Part shown: piece by piece, positions 51,101-64,000 of the stretch
How positions within the stretch are numbered: position 1 is the first letter of the stretch
How the letters are laid out: each line of letters opens with the position of its first letter
Assembly (NCBI GenBank): GCA_025331445.1
Contig: JAIWNE010000007.1
Location: 434,001-498,000, forward strand
Direction of reading: 5' to 3'
Source of the DNA: Blakeslea trispora
Lineage: Eukaryota; Mucoromycota; Mucoromycetes; Mucorales; Choanephoraceae
DNA length: 64,000 bases
Translations under genes and position numbers: made by a program
Notes under the pieces: model-generated
Databases searched by the model: none
Told to the model about the DNA's origin: nothing
The model's input: only the letters and a program-made list of their open reading frames with translations

Positions 51101-52702
51101 GATGGCTTATCTGCTAAACATAAAGCACAAAATAAATGCTGACGTCCTTCGAGTCATTTGTAAAGAGAAAGAGAAAGAGAAAGACAGTTGCAAGAACTTG
51201 TGATGTCTGCAAGTATTATTGTGGAACAAGATAGAAAATAGACTTTTTATTTATGTGAAGAGAAAAAGTGTTAAACACAATAAAAAACTCTTCTTAAAGC
51301 AATCTGAGAAGGTATATGGTGGTTCAGATGCGGTAAATACTGTTAAGATACAGTTGGATAGGCACAGTTGGATAGGCACAGTTGGATAGGCACAGTTGGA
51401 TAGGCACATTTGGAAGCAGAAATAGAGACAGAAATAGAGACAGAAATAGAGACAGAAATAGAGACAGAAATAGAGACAGAAGCAGGGACCCAGCAAGGCA
51501 TCAGTAAAGGCAGGTCTTGAGTTGTTTAGTAATAGAGTCACTTCCAACAACAAAGCAAGACAAGAAAAAGTAAGAACGCAGAGGGTAAGCCTTCCTTGAC
51601 TTACTTTTTAGATAAGCCAAAGAAGACTCAGTTCTGTTCGCACTATCCCAAATCCTTAGCAAACCCCATACCAGTCAACTAACGAGGAATAGTACAAGTA
51701 TGTCTGTACCCGCTTCCTCTGCCCAGATCCCTACAGGACACGCTCATAGTGTTAACAGATCAGGCGGCGTAATTGCCCTCAGTCATTCCGACTTCAGTCC
51801 CAATACTAGAAAACGAGGGTCGTTCGCGAAAATGGACTAGATTCCGGTCGTAAGCCACTTTATGTAGGATCAGGAAAGGCAGCATCAGTCTTTGTCCTTA
51901 CCCCCCATCAAGCTTGAAGTAGAGGCAGAAGCACCAAGAGAAGAAGAGAGAGGCAGAGACAGGCAGAGAGAGGCAGAGAGAACGCGTAAAAAGGACTTGT
52001 AGAGAGCTTGAAAGCATTTGTAGTTTTGTAGTTTTGTAGTTTTGTAGTTTTGTAGTTTTGTAGTTTTGTAGTTTTGTAGTTTTGTAGTTTTGTAGATAAC
52101 GTTTTTTTTGCTCTTGGTGCAATAATAGACTTGCGTAGATTGCAGATTTTTAGGCTATACACGACAAAGCAAGTTAGATAAGAGCATTATTAAAGAAGAG
52201 CATTTTGTTACTTGCCTTTGAGGTTGTCTGGGTGACAAAGTTTCAAGATGTAGTTGATTTGACTTTGATAAAGAGAGAGAGAAAAAAAAAGAGGGAGAAA
52301 ATGATCATTACGTTCTGTTTACTTCAAATACACACTGAAAAAAAAACCAGTCATCCAATCAGAGCCTGGCATCTCTCCATTCACTTATCTATCAGTAAAA
52401 AGAAAAAAATATGCGATAACCAATAGGATCAGTAAATTAGAGGGCGTTGAGAAGTAAACAAACTAAGAGATGCCATGCTATTTCATGCCGACATTCACTC
52501 TCCTGTATTTTTGATTGTGACAGCCAAACTCCTCTTTAATTTACAGTGATACTTGTCCAACAAGTCAGATAAGCTTAAAAGATGGCATTCGAGAAAAGAA
52601 GAAGAAGAGTGAAGAATGAACAAGTACTGCTGTCATCTAAACAAAAGAATAATAAGCAGTTTCATTTGTACTCATCTGGGTTGAAAAGGCTATATATATA
52701 TC

Positions 52703-52736
<34 letters not shown>

Positions 52737-53444
52737 ATTCCACAGAAGCTATCAAGCATAACTTCCTAGCACTGAAAACTGAGATGAAGCCGTTCGTTCC
52801 TTTAATGGTAGGCAGTAGAGACCGCTAAATGCAAAGTACCAGTAATCGGTACTATGTAAGTTATATTCTGTAACTTCATTAGCTTGGGCTTGCATGTATG
52901 TTTTCTTTTGCTCTTTTTTTCTGAGGAATATGTGAAAACAAAACAAAACAAAACAAAACAAAATAAAATAAAAAGGAAATCAATGATCGAGACAATCAAA
53001 TTCTGTTCTTTGTGTGAGGATTGAGTCTTAAGAAAGTCTTTGGCTTTAATGCCATGTATAACTTGCTTAAAGCATGCTTGACAGCCAAATGAAGACAATG
53101 AGACAGAATTCTGATATTTTTGGAGCCAAACAAAATACACTTTAAAATCAGAAATACAAGCATATTGAAAAGTTCATATTGATAACCACATAACAGCCTC
53201 TCTAATAGGGATGTACAGCATTTTTATAAACCGTTGCTTATAGTGCAGAATGTCAATATAAAGAGAACACTAGTATACAACAATGGTATCTCAACCCTGT
53301 AAATCAAACACAGCTGATCCTCACAATCAGACAAGTAAATCCTTGATGCTTCCAATTCCAAAAGTACAGCATATGCGTTTTCCCTTTTAAACAAAATCCA
53401 AGATTTAGCGCGATTTGCATATGAAAAAGAAGACGCGCCTTTTC

Positions 53445-53480
<36 letters not shown>

Positions 53481-55389
53481 CATGCCTTCTCTGGGGTTCT
53501 TTCAGATTGCTTGGCTCTTATAGGTTCCTCTTAATTGTCTGTTTACTTTTTGTTCTTCTCCCCTTTTATGCTTGCTTCTTTCCCACTTTTCTTCTGCTAT
53601 TCATTGCCCAAAGGTATTGATACACTTTGTGTTTAATTCAGTAGATTTCTCTCTGCAGATACATACCACACATGTCACTGTTTGGTTAGTTGGAGCTATT
53701 CTATAATATTTCATGCAACAAGTCTTTTCACGTAACGAGTGTTACACAGAAAAGTTTATCACCTTTAACTAGTTTTTTCTTTTCTTTTCTTTTCTTTTCT
53801 CTTTTTTCTTCTTTTCTCTTTTTTTCTTCTTTTCTCTCCCTCTTTGTCCTAGAAAAGAAAAGCTGAAATGCATTCACTTTTTTTTGCTTCAAAGTTTTTT
53901 TTCTCTTTGGTTTAGAAAAAGAAAAGCTCGAAACACATTCACTTTTTTTTTTCGCTTTAGGGCTTTTTTTTTTCTGTTTGTAGCTAAAGACGAATGGGAT
54001 GGGCTTCTCTTTACTGGCAGGATTCAACTCCTCGCTAGGTTTTTGTTGGGGGAAGGGGTGACCAGCGCAGTTGTGCCGTTTTTTTTTCTTACTTTAATCT
54101 ACTTTACTTGTCTTGTTTTATTTTATTGTCTTTTATTTTATTGTCTTTTATTTTATTGTCTTTTATTTTATTGTCTTTTATTTTATTGTCTTTTATTTTA
54201 TTGTCTCTTATTTCGTAAATCCAACAAATAAACACTTGTCATAAAATCTTACTTTTCTTTTTGCTCGCTAAAGATGCATTTCTTGATCACTTAATTTTGT
54301 TGAATGAATAAAAGTTCAATCAACTCGGTAAATTGTGCCTACATTCAATAAGCATTCTACTGACTGACACTAGGTTGCTCGATTACTGTTACTCTTATGT
54401 GATCAAACCTATCTAAATCTACTGCTTGATCAAGCCTAATCTCTACCTGACTTGGATGGAATGATGAACATCCTCTACACACTCTATCATGCTTATCAAT
54501 TGCTTCACGATCCATCCTCAAGATTCATGCATATACTTCCAGCCCTTTATCTATCTCTCTCATGTTGAACAGCAATAGTGCTTTAACAAGATGTGCTTTT
54601 GTTTGAGAAGCACTCTACTGATGTCATACATGTTTGCATATTCAAGGCTTATTCTTCTTACTTGATAGTATGTAATACTCACAGTCCCCCCTTTTTTCTC
54701 TCTCTCTCAGTAATTGCATTATGGTCATTAAGATGCTTAAACAACATAGTAAAGAGGGTGTGACGATGATTGATAGTGAACCTCTCACTCACTCACTCAC
54801 TCACTCACTCACATTTTGGTGCAAAGAGACTGATTTCGCACACACTCGAGTATGACCAAGGCTTATTCATTCAGTCTACTTGACACTATGTGTCACTCGC
54901 AGTTCTTTGTTGTCTCGATAGTCACAGTATGATTGCTGAAGCACGCAGGCAACATATTAAAGATATCTTAATGGTGGTAGACTGCTTGGCCAATGCTGGA
55001 TCGATCTTGGTGTTTTATACAGCCTACATTTGATCCTAACTAAGATATAATGTAGATCTAAACGAGTATCTGTTTACACAACCCTTCATTATTCACAACC
55101 AGTTTGACATCTATCGCAATCCGAATAAAAGCTTGAATCATACTTCATTTACATTGAAACACTTGGATCGAAACAGTTGCGCCGATGGTAAACCTTGGCC
55201 CATGCGTAATAATCATCAATCTTTATTCAAAGCATTTTGTTAGCTATCATCAATTGCACTCAGCCTAAATAAAGATTGCTACTCAGTTATTATGAACGCA
55301 TAAATAGAAGGCATATTTCGTTAACAAAGCAGATCAGATTCTCTCTGTCCTTTCTTTTTTTTTTTCTTTTATTCTTTTCCTTTTGTGTT

Positions 55390-55436
<47 letters not shown>

Positions 55437-56355
55437 GTTGGCCATCATCGGCTCTAATCAACTTATTTCGTCTTTATCCTTTTCATCGTTATATTTTGTG
55501 CCTGTTCTATTTTTGAATATAACAACATGAGCCCCTTCCAGCTTCAAAGAGATCAAGACGGGTAGACAAAAGTATATTACGCTTGCATTTGATGTTCTAT
55601 CACCCTTATAGATTCGGATCAACCCTACATGTCACAAATTGTATAGTGCTCTGAAAGTTTCTTGTCGTTCCCGTCAATACATCTGTAGTCATGAAGTTAT
55701 GCCTCCTGTACTTGTCAAGACTGTAATCACTCAACACTTGATTGGGCTGGATGTGAATCTCACAAATTACTTTGATACGTTGCGTAATTATTGTACGATC
55801 CTCACATTATAACATTTGCCACACTCAACAAGTTGTTCAAATCCAATCTCTTTTCTCTCTCGAGGATTTTGGAAATGATCGTACACTGAATGGATAGCGG
55901 AGACAGACCTCGATCTTCAGTTGAAAGTAAGCAGCTGAACGTACCATACAGCAATTATATGATGGTCTGCGTTAGACAGAGATAGAGACACATCGACAGT
56001 TGATGCAATCGTTCTTCTATCCATCCTTTCACTCACTCTGCTGAATCTGCTGAATCTGCTGAATCTGCTCACTCTGCTCACTCTGCTCACTCTGCTCACT
56101 CTGCTCACTCTGCTCACTCTGCTCACTCTGCTCACTCTGCTCACTCTGCTCACTCTGCTCACTCTGCTCACTCTGCTCACTCTGCTTATTCATCAACATC
56201 CTCTTTCTCTTTCTCTTTCTCTCGATCTATCATGCAATCCAACACAATACGATGCAACTCGATGCAATTCGATAAGGTAAGATGGAATAAGATGAGGTAG
56301 AATGGGATGAGATGCTGCATCACTCTTTGACTGGCTGGTTGATTGTCTCTACCCT

Positions 56356-56452
<97 letters not shown>

Positions 56453-56651
56453 TTTCTCGAAATCCCCTCTTTTTTTTTCCTGAGCAATCTCGGATCAACC
56501 TTCCATTCTGCAATCCAATATTCTGCCGTTGTATGCATACTAACTGAGCATACTGACCGATTCACTGAATATCTATGCGTTTGTTCGCTCGCTGTAGCTT
56601 ACCGTTCCAAAAAAAAAAAAAGGGTCGTTTATCCTCCTTTTCTTTTGCTCT

Positions 56652-59600
56652 GAATAGATTGCAACCGACATCTTGGTGACTTAGCAACAACAACAACAAC
56701 AACAACAACAACTAGGAAAGAAAACAGACTTGCGTGCTTTTATTTCGAGCTTTGGTCTAAACAATCTAAAGAGAAAAATAATCACCATGAGCATAAGCAT
56801 ACTGAGGAAAAATCCAAGGCAATGAAATAAAATAAGAGAATAAAATGAAATGAAACAAAAACATCGTTCCATTTCTATTCAATCAGTCTGCGTCTCTCAA
56901 TACAACTTACCTGATTCTTCTTCTATTTTTTTCTTTTCAATCTCGCTCTTTCGCTCTTTCGCTCTCTCGTACTAATCAGTTGCTCTACGCGTCCTTATTT
57001 CGTGACTAACACAGTAACCACTAACTACGGTAAACTCCAAACAAATCTCTCGAGACAAATCAACAGAAAAAATAAAACAAAATAAAATAAAAATAAAAAT
57101 GGAAAAATAAAAACCAAGGTGTTGTATAAGTAGGTTCTCAGCAGTAACAAAAGAGACAAAGTACGACTAAGACTCAACTTTTATTGTTTTGTCCGGATTA
57201 AGTTTAAAGTAAATTGAATGAGCTTTCTAACTAGTCAAGAATCTATCTCTATTTATACTATTCTATTGATGATGGAAAGTGACTTGGTCTTTGATGCACA
57301 ATGTCTATCTTCGTTACACCTTATCTTATCTGCCAATGAACAACTATTTATAGCAGGCCAACTTTTATGACTTCTTGCATTGAGACATAAATAATTAAGC
57401 AGTGACATATTCATAGTTCTACAAGACTTGAGATATTAATATCACCATCATTATCATATGACATCTTGTAACTATTGTGAGTCTAGATATTCTATTTGTT
57501 AATCCTGCAATGATAGCAGTGACATTTGGTTGTCAGGCTAGACACTCAACTCTATAGCTCTGTTACAAGTGACTGTGTAATACGTCTCTTTATTTGGCAG
57601 TTTATGATCTGAGTCTAGACAGAGGTTACATGTCAACTATTGTGTTGTTCGATACATCGTTCGATACAACACAAGGAATCCGAAATGGAATTCCTCAAAT
57701 CTGTACGCAGATGGGTTACACTAAACTAAGTTTTCTTAAGGATGTCCTCGATTTTAGGATATTCTCTGTTTAAGAGTGAGATTCTGAAGATTTCTCTCGC
57801 TACCCTTAGATAGAGCAATGACTGAACCGGGGCTCTTTTTCGTTCTCTATTTCATCCGTTTGCTTCCATTTTCTTTCATTTTCTTTGTTATCCTTCTTTG
57901 TTATCCTTCTTTTCATCCTCTTTTCATCCTCTTTTCATCCTCTTTTCATCCTCTTTTCATCCTTTTTCTTCATCCTTTTTCTTCATCCTTTTTCTTCATC
58001 CTTCTTCTTCATCCTTTTCATTTTCATTGTTAATAAAAAAAAATGTGTTTTGTGTGTATCCAAATGCAGCTGCATTTGATGTGCCAGTCGCCAGCTCGTC
58101 AGCTCATACAACCAAAGAATCCATAAGGCAGGAAACTAGCCATGAGGCATCAGTGTGCTTAGCATCACCGATGAGAAGGTTCGTAATGCCTTGTGCAGAT
58201 CATCACTTCCCATATTAACTTGTACTTTAGACCTTATATGAAGTTCAACCCACTATCAAGCAGACAGCTAGCTGGTGAATCAGGAAAAAAAAAAGAAAGT
58301 CATGCACCTGTAGTCTCACACACACACGCACACAAACGCTTACACAGAGACGTACAACTACACAGCTTTTTTTTCTTTGCCTTCTTCGAGTTTAACGTGT
58401 ACACACGCACACGCATATATCTAGCTTGGAGTCCAAGTAAACACATACGCGATAATGTACACACGGCTGCTGGCTGCCTTGTCTAGAAAACAAGTCCGTC
58501 GACCATCATCCTAAACGCAGCTGGTCAAGCCAACTCCAGAGAACTAGAGCAAGCCGAAACCACCAACAACAGTTTTATACATACATATACATATATACAT
58601 ACATACATATATATATGACCCTCAGTACGAAAACCTCAGTACGAAACCAAGGCACCGATTAGTTTGACCAAACCGATGCAAACACCCGCAATGCCTTGGA
58701 CAGATCATCACTTTCGATTTTGAAAAAAACTTATGTGGTGCGTAGACTGCTGATCGCTATGTCTCACTTGTCATTTAGAAATAATAAAAGTTGAAAAAAA
58801 AAATTGAAAAAAAATCAAAAAAAAAAAAAAATTAAAAAAAAAAAGAAGAAGAGAAGAAGAAAAAGAAGAAAGACAACTGCTTCGAAAAGACAGGTGTCTG
58901 TTAGAAGTTCATGACGCTTCTAACTAGTTGAAAGTTCATGACTCTTCCAACTTGTTTGCCCCTAGACCGATTCCCCAGATCCATCTTCTTCTTCTGCTTC
59001 TGCTTCTTCTTTTTTTTTTTTTTGCCCCAGATCTGTTCTCTCGTACAAACATATGTCGATGAATATACAAGACGGTATAATACAATATATATGTATGTAT
59101 ACAGTAGTATACCTTTAGTTAGAAGTTCGTCACTCCTCTAACTTGTCAGAAGTTCGCTACGCTTCCAACCTGCCAAAAGTTCGCCACGCTTTTGACTTTT
59201 TCATTTCTTTTTATGCCCCCAGATCTGTTCTCTCGTACAAACATATGTCGATGAATATACAAGACGGTATAATACAATATATATGTATGTATACAGTAGT
59301 ATACCTTTAGTTAGAAGTTCGTCACTCCTCTAACTTGTCAGAAGTTCGCTACGCTTCCAACCTGCCAAAAGTTCGCCACGCTTTTGACTTTTTCATTTCT
59401 TTTTATGCCCCCAGATCTGTTCTCTCATACAAACATATGTCGATGAATATACAAGACGGTATACTACTATATTTCTACTAAATGTCTCTAGGACAAATAC
59501 TTGGCCAAAAGCTTGAGCAACTTCTGACTCTGTATGCTGCGACAACAACCTGATCCGACAGTTGAAGTCTTTTGTATTAATGTATATAGTAGTATATATA

Positions 59601-62560
59601 TAGTAGTATACCTTTAGTTAGAAGGTCACCACTCCTCTAACTTGCCAAAAGGTTACTATGCTTTTGACTTTTTCATTTCTTTTTATGCCCCCAGATCTGT
59701 TCTCTCATACAAACATATGTCGATGAATATACAAGATGGTATAATTGCCTCTTGGACAAATACTGGTCAGAAGTTGCTCAAGCTTTTGACTCTGTATGCT
59801 ACGACAACAACCTGACCCGACAGTTGAAGTCTTTTGTATGTATGTTACGTATGTTTGCGTTCCTTTTGTTTTGCATGCTGTTAGATAGTAAGACGTGACA
59901 CTTCGTCCCACTGCTTGACTATTGTTTGCACCCAACAGTCTTTATATACACGTATGTATATATATATGTATGTATATAGTAGTATGCCTTTAGTTAGAAG
60001 GTCACCACTCCTCTAACTTGCCAAAAGGTTACTATGCTTTTGACTTTTTCATTTCTTTTTATGCCCCCAGATCTGTTCTCTCATACAAACATATGTCGAT
60101 GAATATACAAGACGGTATACTACTATATTTCTACTAAATGTCTCTAGGACAAATACTTGGCCAAAAGCTTGAGCAACTTCTGACTCTGTATGCTACGACA
60201 ACAACCTGACCCGACAGTTGAAGTCTTTTGTATGTATGTTACGTATGTTTGCGTTCCTTTTGTTTTGCATGCTGTTAGATAGTAAGACGTGACACTTCGT
60301 CCCACTGCTTGACTATTGTTTGCACCCAACAGTCTTTATATACACGTATGTATATATATATGTATGTATATAGTAGTATGCCTTTAGTTAGAAGGTCACC
60401 ACTCCTCTAACTTGCCAAAAGGTTACTATGCTTTTGACTTTTTCATTTCTTTTTATGCCCCCAGATCTGTTCTCTCATACAAACATATGTCGATGAATAT
60501 ACAAGACGGTATACTACTATATTTCTACTAAATGTCTCTAGGACAAATACTTGGCCAAAAGCTTGAGCAACTTCTGACTCTGTATGCTACGACAACAACC
60601 TGACCCGACAGTTGAAGTCTTTTGTATGTATGTTACGTATGTTTGCGTTCCTTTTGTTTTGCATGCTGTTAGATAGTAAGACGTGACACTTCGTCCCACT
60701 GCTTGACTATTGTCCCTGGTCAGTAGTCTTTTTATGTATATATATACGTGTATATACATATATGAAATAGTATACCGTTTGCCTCAGATCCCTATTCTAT
60801 TCTATTGCTGTTGCTTCTCTTATTTACATTGTCTGCAGTGGAAGAATAGGCGTTATATATAGCCGCGCGCGCGTGCACATTGTTTAGCGTACGTTGGCCG
60901 TCCTGCAAGGGGTAGCGACTTCCGAGCACCAGACTAGAACAACAACTAAACAGATGTACACTACTACACATAAACCTATCCGAGTATGCCTGTGACCATC
61001 TTAGCAACAGAAGCAACAATAAAACTAACACAGTTGCACAGAACACACTAAAGAAGGAAAAAAAGAAGAAAAAAGAAGCGGGGGGAGGCGCCTTGTCTAA
61101 CAAATAAGCCAAAAAAAGATTTGGGTGTAACTGACGTGTCTCCGAAAAATTTTAGGCGAATGTTATTCGTTGAATTTTTTCAGGCCACAATGTGTTTTTT
61201 TAGGCGTTGATTTTTTTTTTTAGGCGTTGGAAATTCTTTAGGATTTTTATTATCTTCAAAATTAATTTTGGCGAGATGACCACGTAGATTATCACTGTAT
61301 CTATTCCAACCAAATCACTTTTGAGAAGCAACACACACACACGAAAAAAAAGAGAAAATGAAATAAAGAGAGACAGCTGCTGCTGTAGTCATGGATCTCG
61401 GCAGTTATGACCTGGAAAGTTATCATTCCGAAAGTTATCGTTCCGAAAGTTGTTACTCAGAAACAGAGCTGTCATTCAGAGAGCTATCGAGAAAAGGCAA
61501 ACCGACGCTGCAACGAGCTCACCCGAGACAACAGCGAGACTGTATGAGAGCGAGACATATGGTTGGAGTTGCTTTGCTGTGCAGGTTTTGGCCCGAGATG
61601 ACTTTTCCGTTTTCCATCTATCATTTTTCAATTTATTGTTAATTTATTGTTAGTTTGCTGTTGCTGCTGTTGCTGCTGTTGCTGTTGTTGCTGTTGTTGC
61701 TGTTGTTGCTGTTGTTGCTGTTGTTGCTGTTGTTGCTTTTGTTGCTGTTGTTGAAGAATCACCAAGGTATCGACTGCAATCTATTCTGTGGATTCTCTCC
61801 TTCTTATCTTTCCTCTTTCTCTTTCTTTTAGCCTGTACAACATCTACTTTCAACTAGTCAATCTGGAGTTTTGTTTTGGAGGTTTGGGTATGGTAGACAG
61901 ACAGACAGACAGACAGACAGAGTATCAGTAGCAGGAATAGTGTGTTTAGTCAGCAAGCATGCAACAATAGAGTGCTGAGTGTCAGAGTGCTGAGTATCAG
62001 AGTGCTGAGTATCAGAGTGCTGAGTATCAGAGTGCTGAGTATCAGAGTGCTGAGTATCAGAGTGCTGAGTATCAGAGTGCTGAGTATCAGAGTGCTGAGT
62101 ATCAGATCGTTGATTTACAGAATGAAGGATTGGATCGAGGTTGCTCGCGAAAAAAAAACAAAGAAACAGAGAAACAAATGGAGAAAGAAGAAAGGATTAC
62201 GGGCAGCCAGTCAAGGAGCAATACAACATCCCATTGTACTGCATTGCGCGAAAGAGAAAGAGAAGAAGAGGATATTGATGAATGAACAGAAGGACGGTCG
62301 AGGGGACAATTATATCAGTTCAGCATATAGCTATCTATCTGTCTATCTACTTTTATTTTATTTTATTTTATTTTGTATTTATCCAGCGCTAATCAACACA
62401 ACATCGCTATACAGTATACTCGATTGCATGTTCTTGATCTGGATCGAACCTTGTCTGTACTTCTCTGTATCAATGTACGGCCATTTCTGAAATGTTATAG
62501 AAAAGAAAGAGGAGGATCAGAAACAGTGTGGCAAAAACAGCAATGTGAGGATGCTGTGAG
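56652..62560 (+). repeat. Tandem unit, copy 3 (partial, E3 plus inner part of R3)
   Basis: Third copy: core E3 56652-61786, then the inner part of the right arm. It follows the unit sequence until at least 62360 and then continues as the right arm of the long inverted repeat instead of the spacer, so the spacer and S' are missing. It carries the LTR like copy 1. Confidence 0.9.
57120..57671. mobile_element. Solo LTR in copy 3
   Basis: Same 552-bp LTR at the same place in the unit, with the same CAAGG duplication (57115-57119 and 57672-57676). Same length and ends as the copy 1 LTR, so the two descend from one insertion that was duplicated or copied. Confidence 0.9.
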
Positions 62561-64000
62561 AGATGCTATGACAGATGATAGAGCATCTGATGCAAGACAA
62601 CAACATGCGTTTCACTTGATCCTAAAGAACTGTTTGATGGCTTATCTGCTAAACATAAAGCACAAAATAAATGCTGACGTCCTTCGAGTCATTTGTAAAG
62701 AAAAAAGAAGAGAGAGAGTGTGTGTGTGTGTGTGCGATTTTCAACTTTTTGCGATACGAGCTCTGTTTCACTATCTGTATCTGGCTGTCAAGCATGCTCT
62801 AGGCAGCTTGTGCATGGCATCAAAGATAATGACTTTCTCAAAGCTTAATCCTCACACAAGGACTGAAGTTTGATTGTTCTGATTACGCAACCAGCATTGA
62901 TTTATTGATTGTACGTGTTTCCACGAAAAAGAAAAGAAAAGAGAACACACATGTAAATCTAAGCAAATGAAATCACAGACTATGATGGCAACTGTGATGG
63001 CAACTATGATTACAACTGTGATTACAACTATGATTACAACTATGATTACAAATATGATTACAACACAACCACAGTCGAATACGAAACGCTTAGACAATTC
63101 GAACCTTTCTTATCTATTATAATAACAAACAACCACACATGACAAGTGAAGCTATGAAAGACAATTCACTTTGTTTGAGATCTACTAATACGAGCGTACT
63201 TGCAAAATTCAAAGTAATGTAGATGTTTCTTTTTTTTTTAAAAATGTCTTCTTCCTTCTCCTTTGTCTCAAAAGATACACTTTTACTCCAATAAACAAAA
63301 CTGTATAATCAATGTAATACTTTGTAGGCCTCAGACAAATCTTGTGAGAGGGAACTCCATTTTCTTATGTATATTTTTGAAAGGAAAGAGAGGGTGTTGA
63401 TTCTACTCGGAGTATTTGCTGTGCTCATGTGTTGTTTTGACGTCGGCTTTAATTAGTCAGTCGATTGACCAATGTTGGACTTTTATCAACAGTTCTTCTG
63501 TTAGGATAACTGGTCATCTTATTTGGAAGATAGACAATAGCCAAATCTTATCCTCAGCTCAGGATAAGTTGAAAATATATTGTCTACAAGGCCTGATATC
63601 TTGGCGAGATATCTCTTTCACTCAGCCAGGATATAGTCCTCCCTCTTTTTTGTTTTGTTTTGTTTTAACAGTCCTCACTTCAAACTCATCTAGCATAATG
63701 TCTAACTTGATTGTGCGTTTCCCTGCTTTGTAAGCATTATTATTATTATTATTATTATTGTTGTTGTTGTTGTTGTTGTTGACATTGGTCGTCAAAATGG
63801 CCTTTTGCTTATCATTCTTATTGGTTGAATAAGAGTATAATGAAAACAAAACACAAAGAGAATCGACCCGATTGGTCTTTGTTCTTTGAGAGTGTTTGAA
63901 GGTGTTTTTGCTTCTTGTAGAAATTGAAACAGGAGCTTCTACAGAATGGTAGTATAGCTATCATTTGTATGTTCTCGATGAGTTACTACATGCCACAGTC
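61787..64000 (+). repeat. Right arm (R3) of the long inverted repeat, runs off the window
   Basis: Partner of the left arm. The inner part (to about 62373) resembles R1 and R2, with nine copies of a 15-bp GAGTGCTGAGTATCA repeat. From 62373-62554 outward it is instead the mirror of 32062-33689, up to the last base of the window. Contains the mirrored 12-bp repeats (62981-63066) and (ATT)n(GTT)n tract (63736-63781). The outer boundary is not visible. Confidence 0.9.
62740..62873 (+). pseudogene. C-terminal coding remnant shared by R3, L' and S' arms
   Basis: Frame ending LAVKHALGSLCMASKIMTFS then KLNPHTRTEV and a TGA. The mirrored copy is at 33189-33322 on the minus strand. The diverged S' arms (about 41899-42020 and 52995-53116, minus strand) read LAVKHALSKLYMALKPKTFL then RLNPHTKNRI and stop at the same TGA. 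The ungapped alignment and shared stop suggest descent from a coding exon. Upstream exons are not identifiable and no full gene can be built. Confidence 0.45.

Larger units (their letters stand above)
45600..56651 (+). repeat. Tandem unit, copy 2 (E2-R2-spacer-S'2)
   Basis: Second copy, 11052 bp, same order: E2 45600-50156, R2 50157-51165, spacer 51166-52985, S'2 52986-56651. It lacks the LTR and instead shows the uninterrupted insertion site at 46069-46073. It has 17 copies of a 10-bp CATTTTCTTT repeat at 46264-46433, where copies 1 and 3 have two. Confidence 0.92.

Overview
The window looks like nuclear DNA of a filamentous early-diverging fungus, most likely Mucoromycota. This is inferred from AT-rich DNA, many 50-75 nt GT-AG introns, a Zn2Cys6 regulator, a Rax1-type RGS protein and a WDR7/rabconnectin-3-beta homologue that true yeasts lack. 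I cannot name the genus.

Positions 1-28067 are a normal gene region with ten protein-coding genes whose exons can be joined with frames kept: a Zn2Cys6 transcription factor, mitochondrial ribosomal protein uL16m, a small PH-domain protein, a type I membrane kelch-like protein, an unrecognised acidic protein, a long-chain acyl-CoA synthetase, an M19 dipeptidase, a two-domain membrane amidohydrolase, WDR7 (20 exons) and a Rax1-like protein. The dipeptidase and amidohydrolase lie head to tail only 77 bp apart and are both metal-dependent hydrolases carrying a membrane or secretion signal. LACS, WDR7 (V-ATPase regulation in animals) and Rax1 are membrane and lipid housekeeping functions. Gene deserts without recognisable content lie at 4393-7120 and 28068-32061.

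Positions 32062-64000 hold no credible intact gene. The first 1.6 kb (32062-33689) returns almost identically in reverse complement at 62373-64000: paired coordinates sum to 96062. The repeat runs out of the window, so its outer end is unseen. Between the arms sits a head-to-tail array of an approximately 11 kb unit starting at 34237, 45600 and 56652. Each unit has a core E of about 4.5-5.1 kb, a right arm R, a spacer, and a left-facing arm S'. S' is a diverged reverse-complement relative of R, so every core E lies between inverted arms.

Copies 1 and 3 carry the same 552-bp solo LTR with a 5-bp target duplication. Copy 2 has the clean empty site. Inside E are tandem 192-bp and 376-bp modules built around 25-nt stem-loops with 8-nt arms and 9-nt loops. 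The units are loaded with micro- and minisatellites that differ in copy number between copies. The pattern suggests an actively recombining structural locus; a regional centromere is one hypothesis, a recombining satellite or giant TIR element are others, and assembly error must be excluded. I found no rRNA, tRNA, CRISPR array or telomere repeat.
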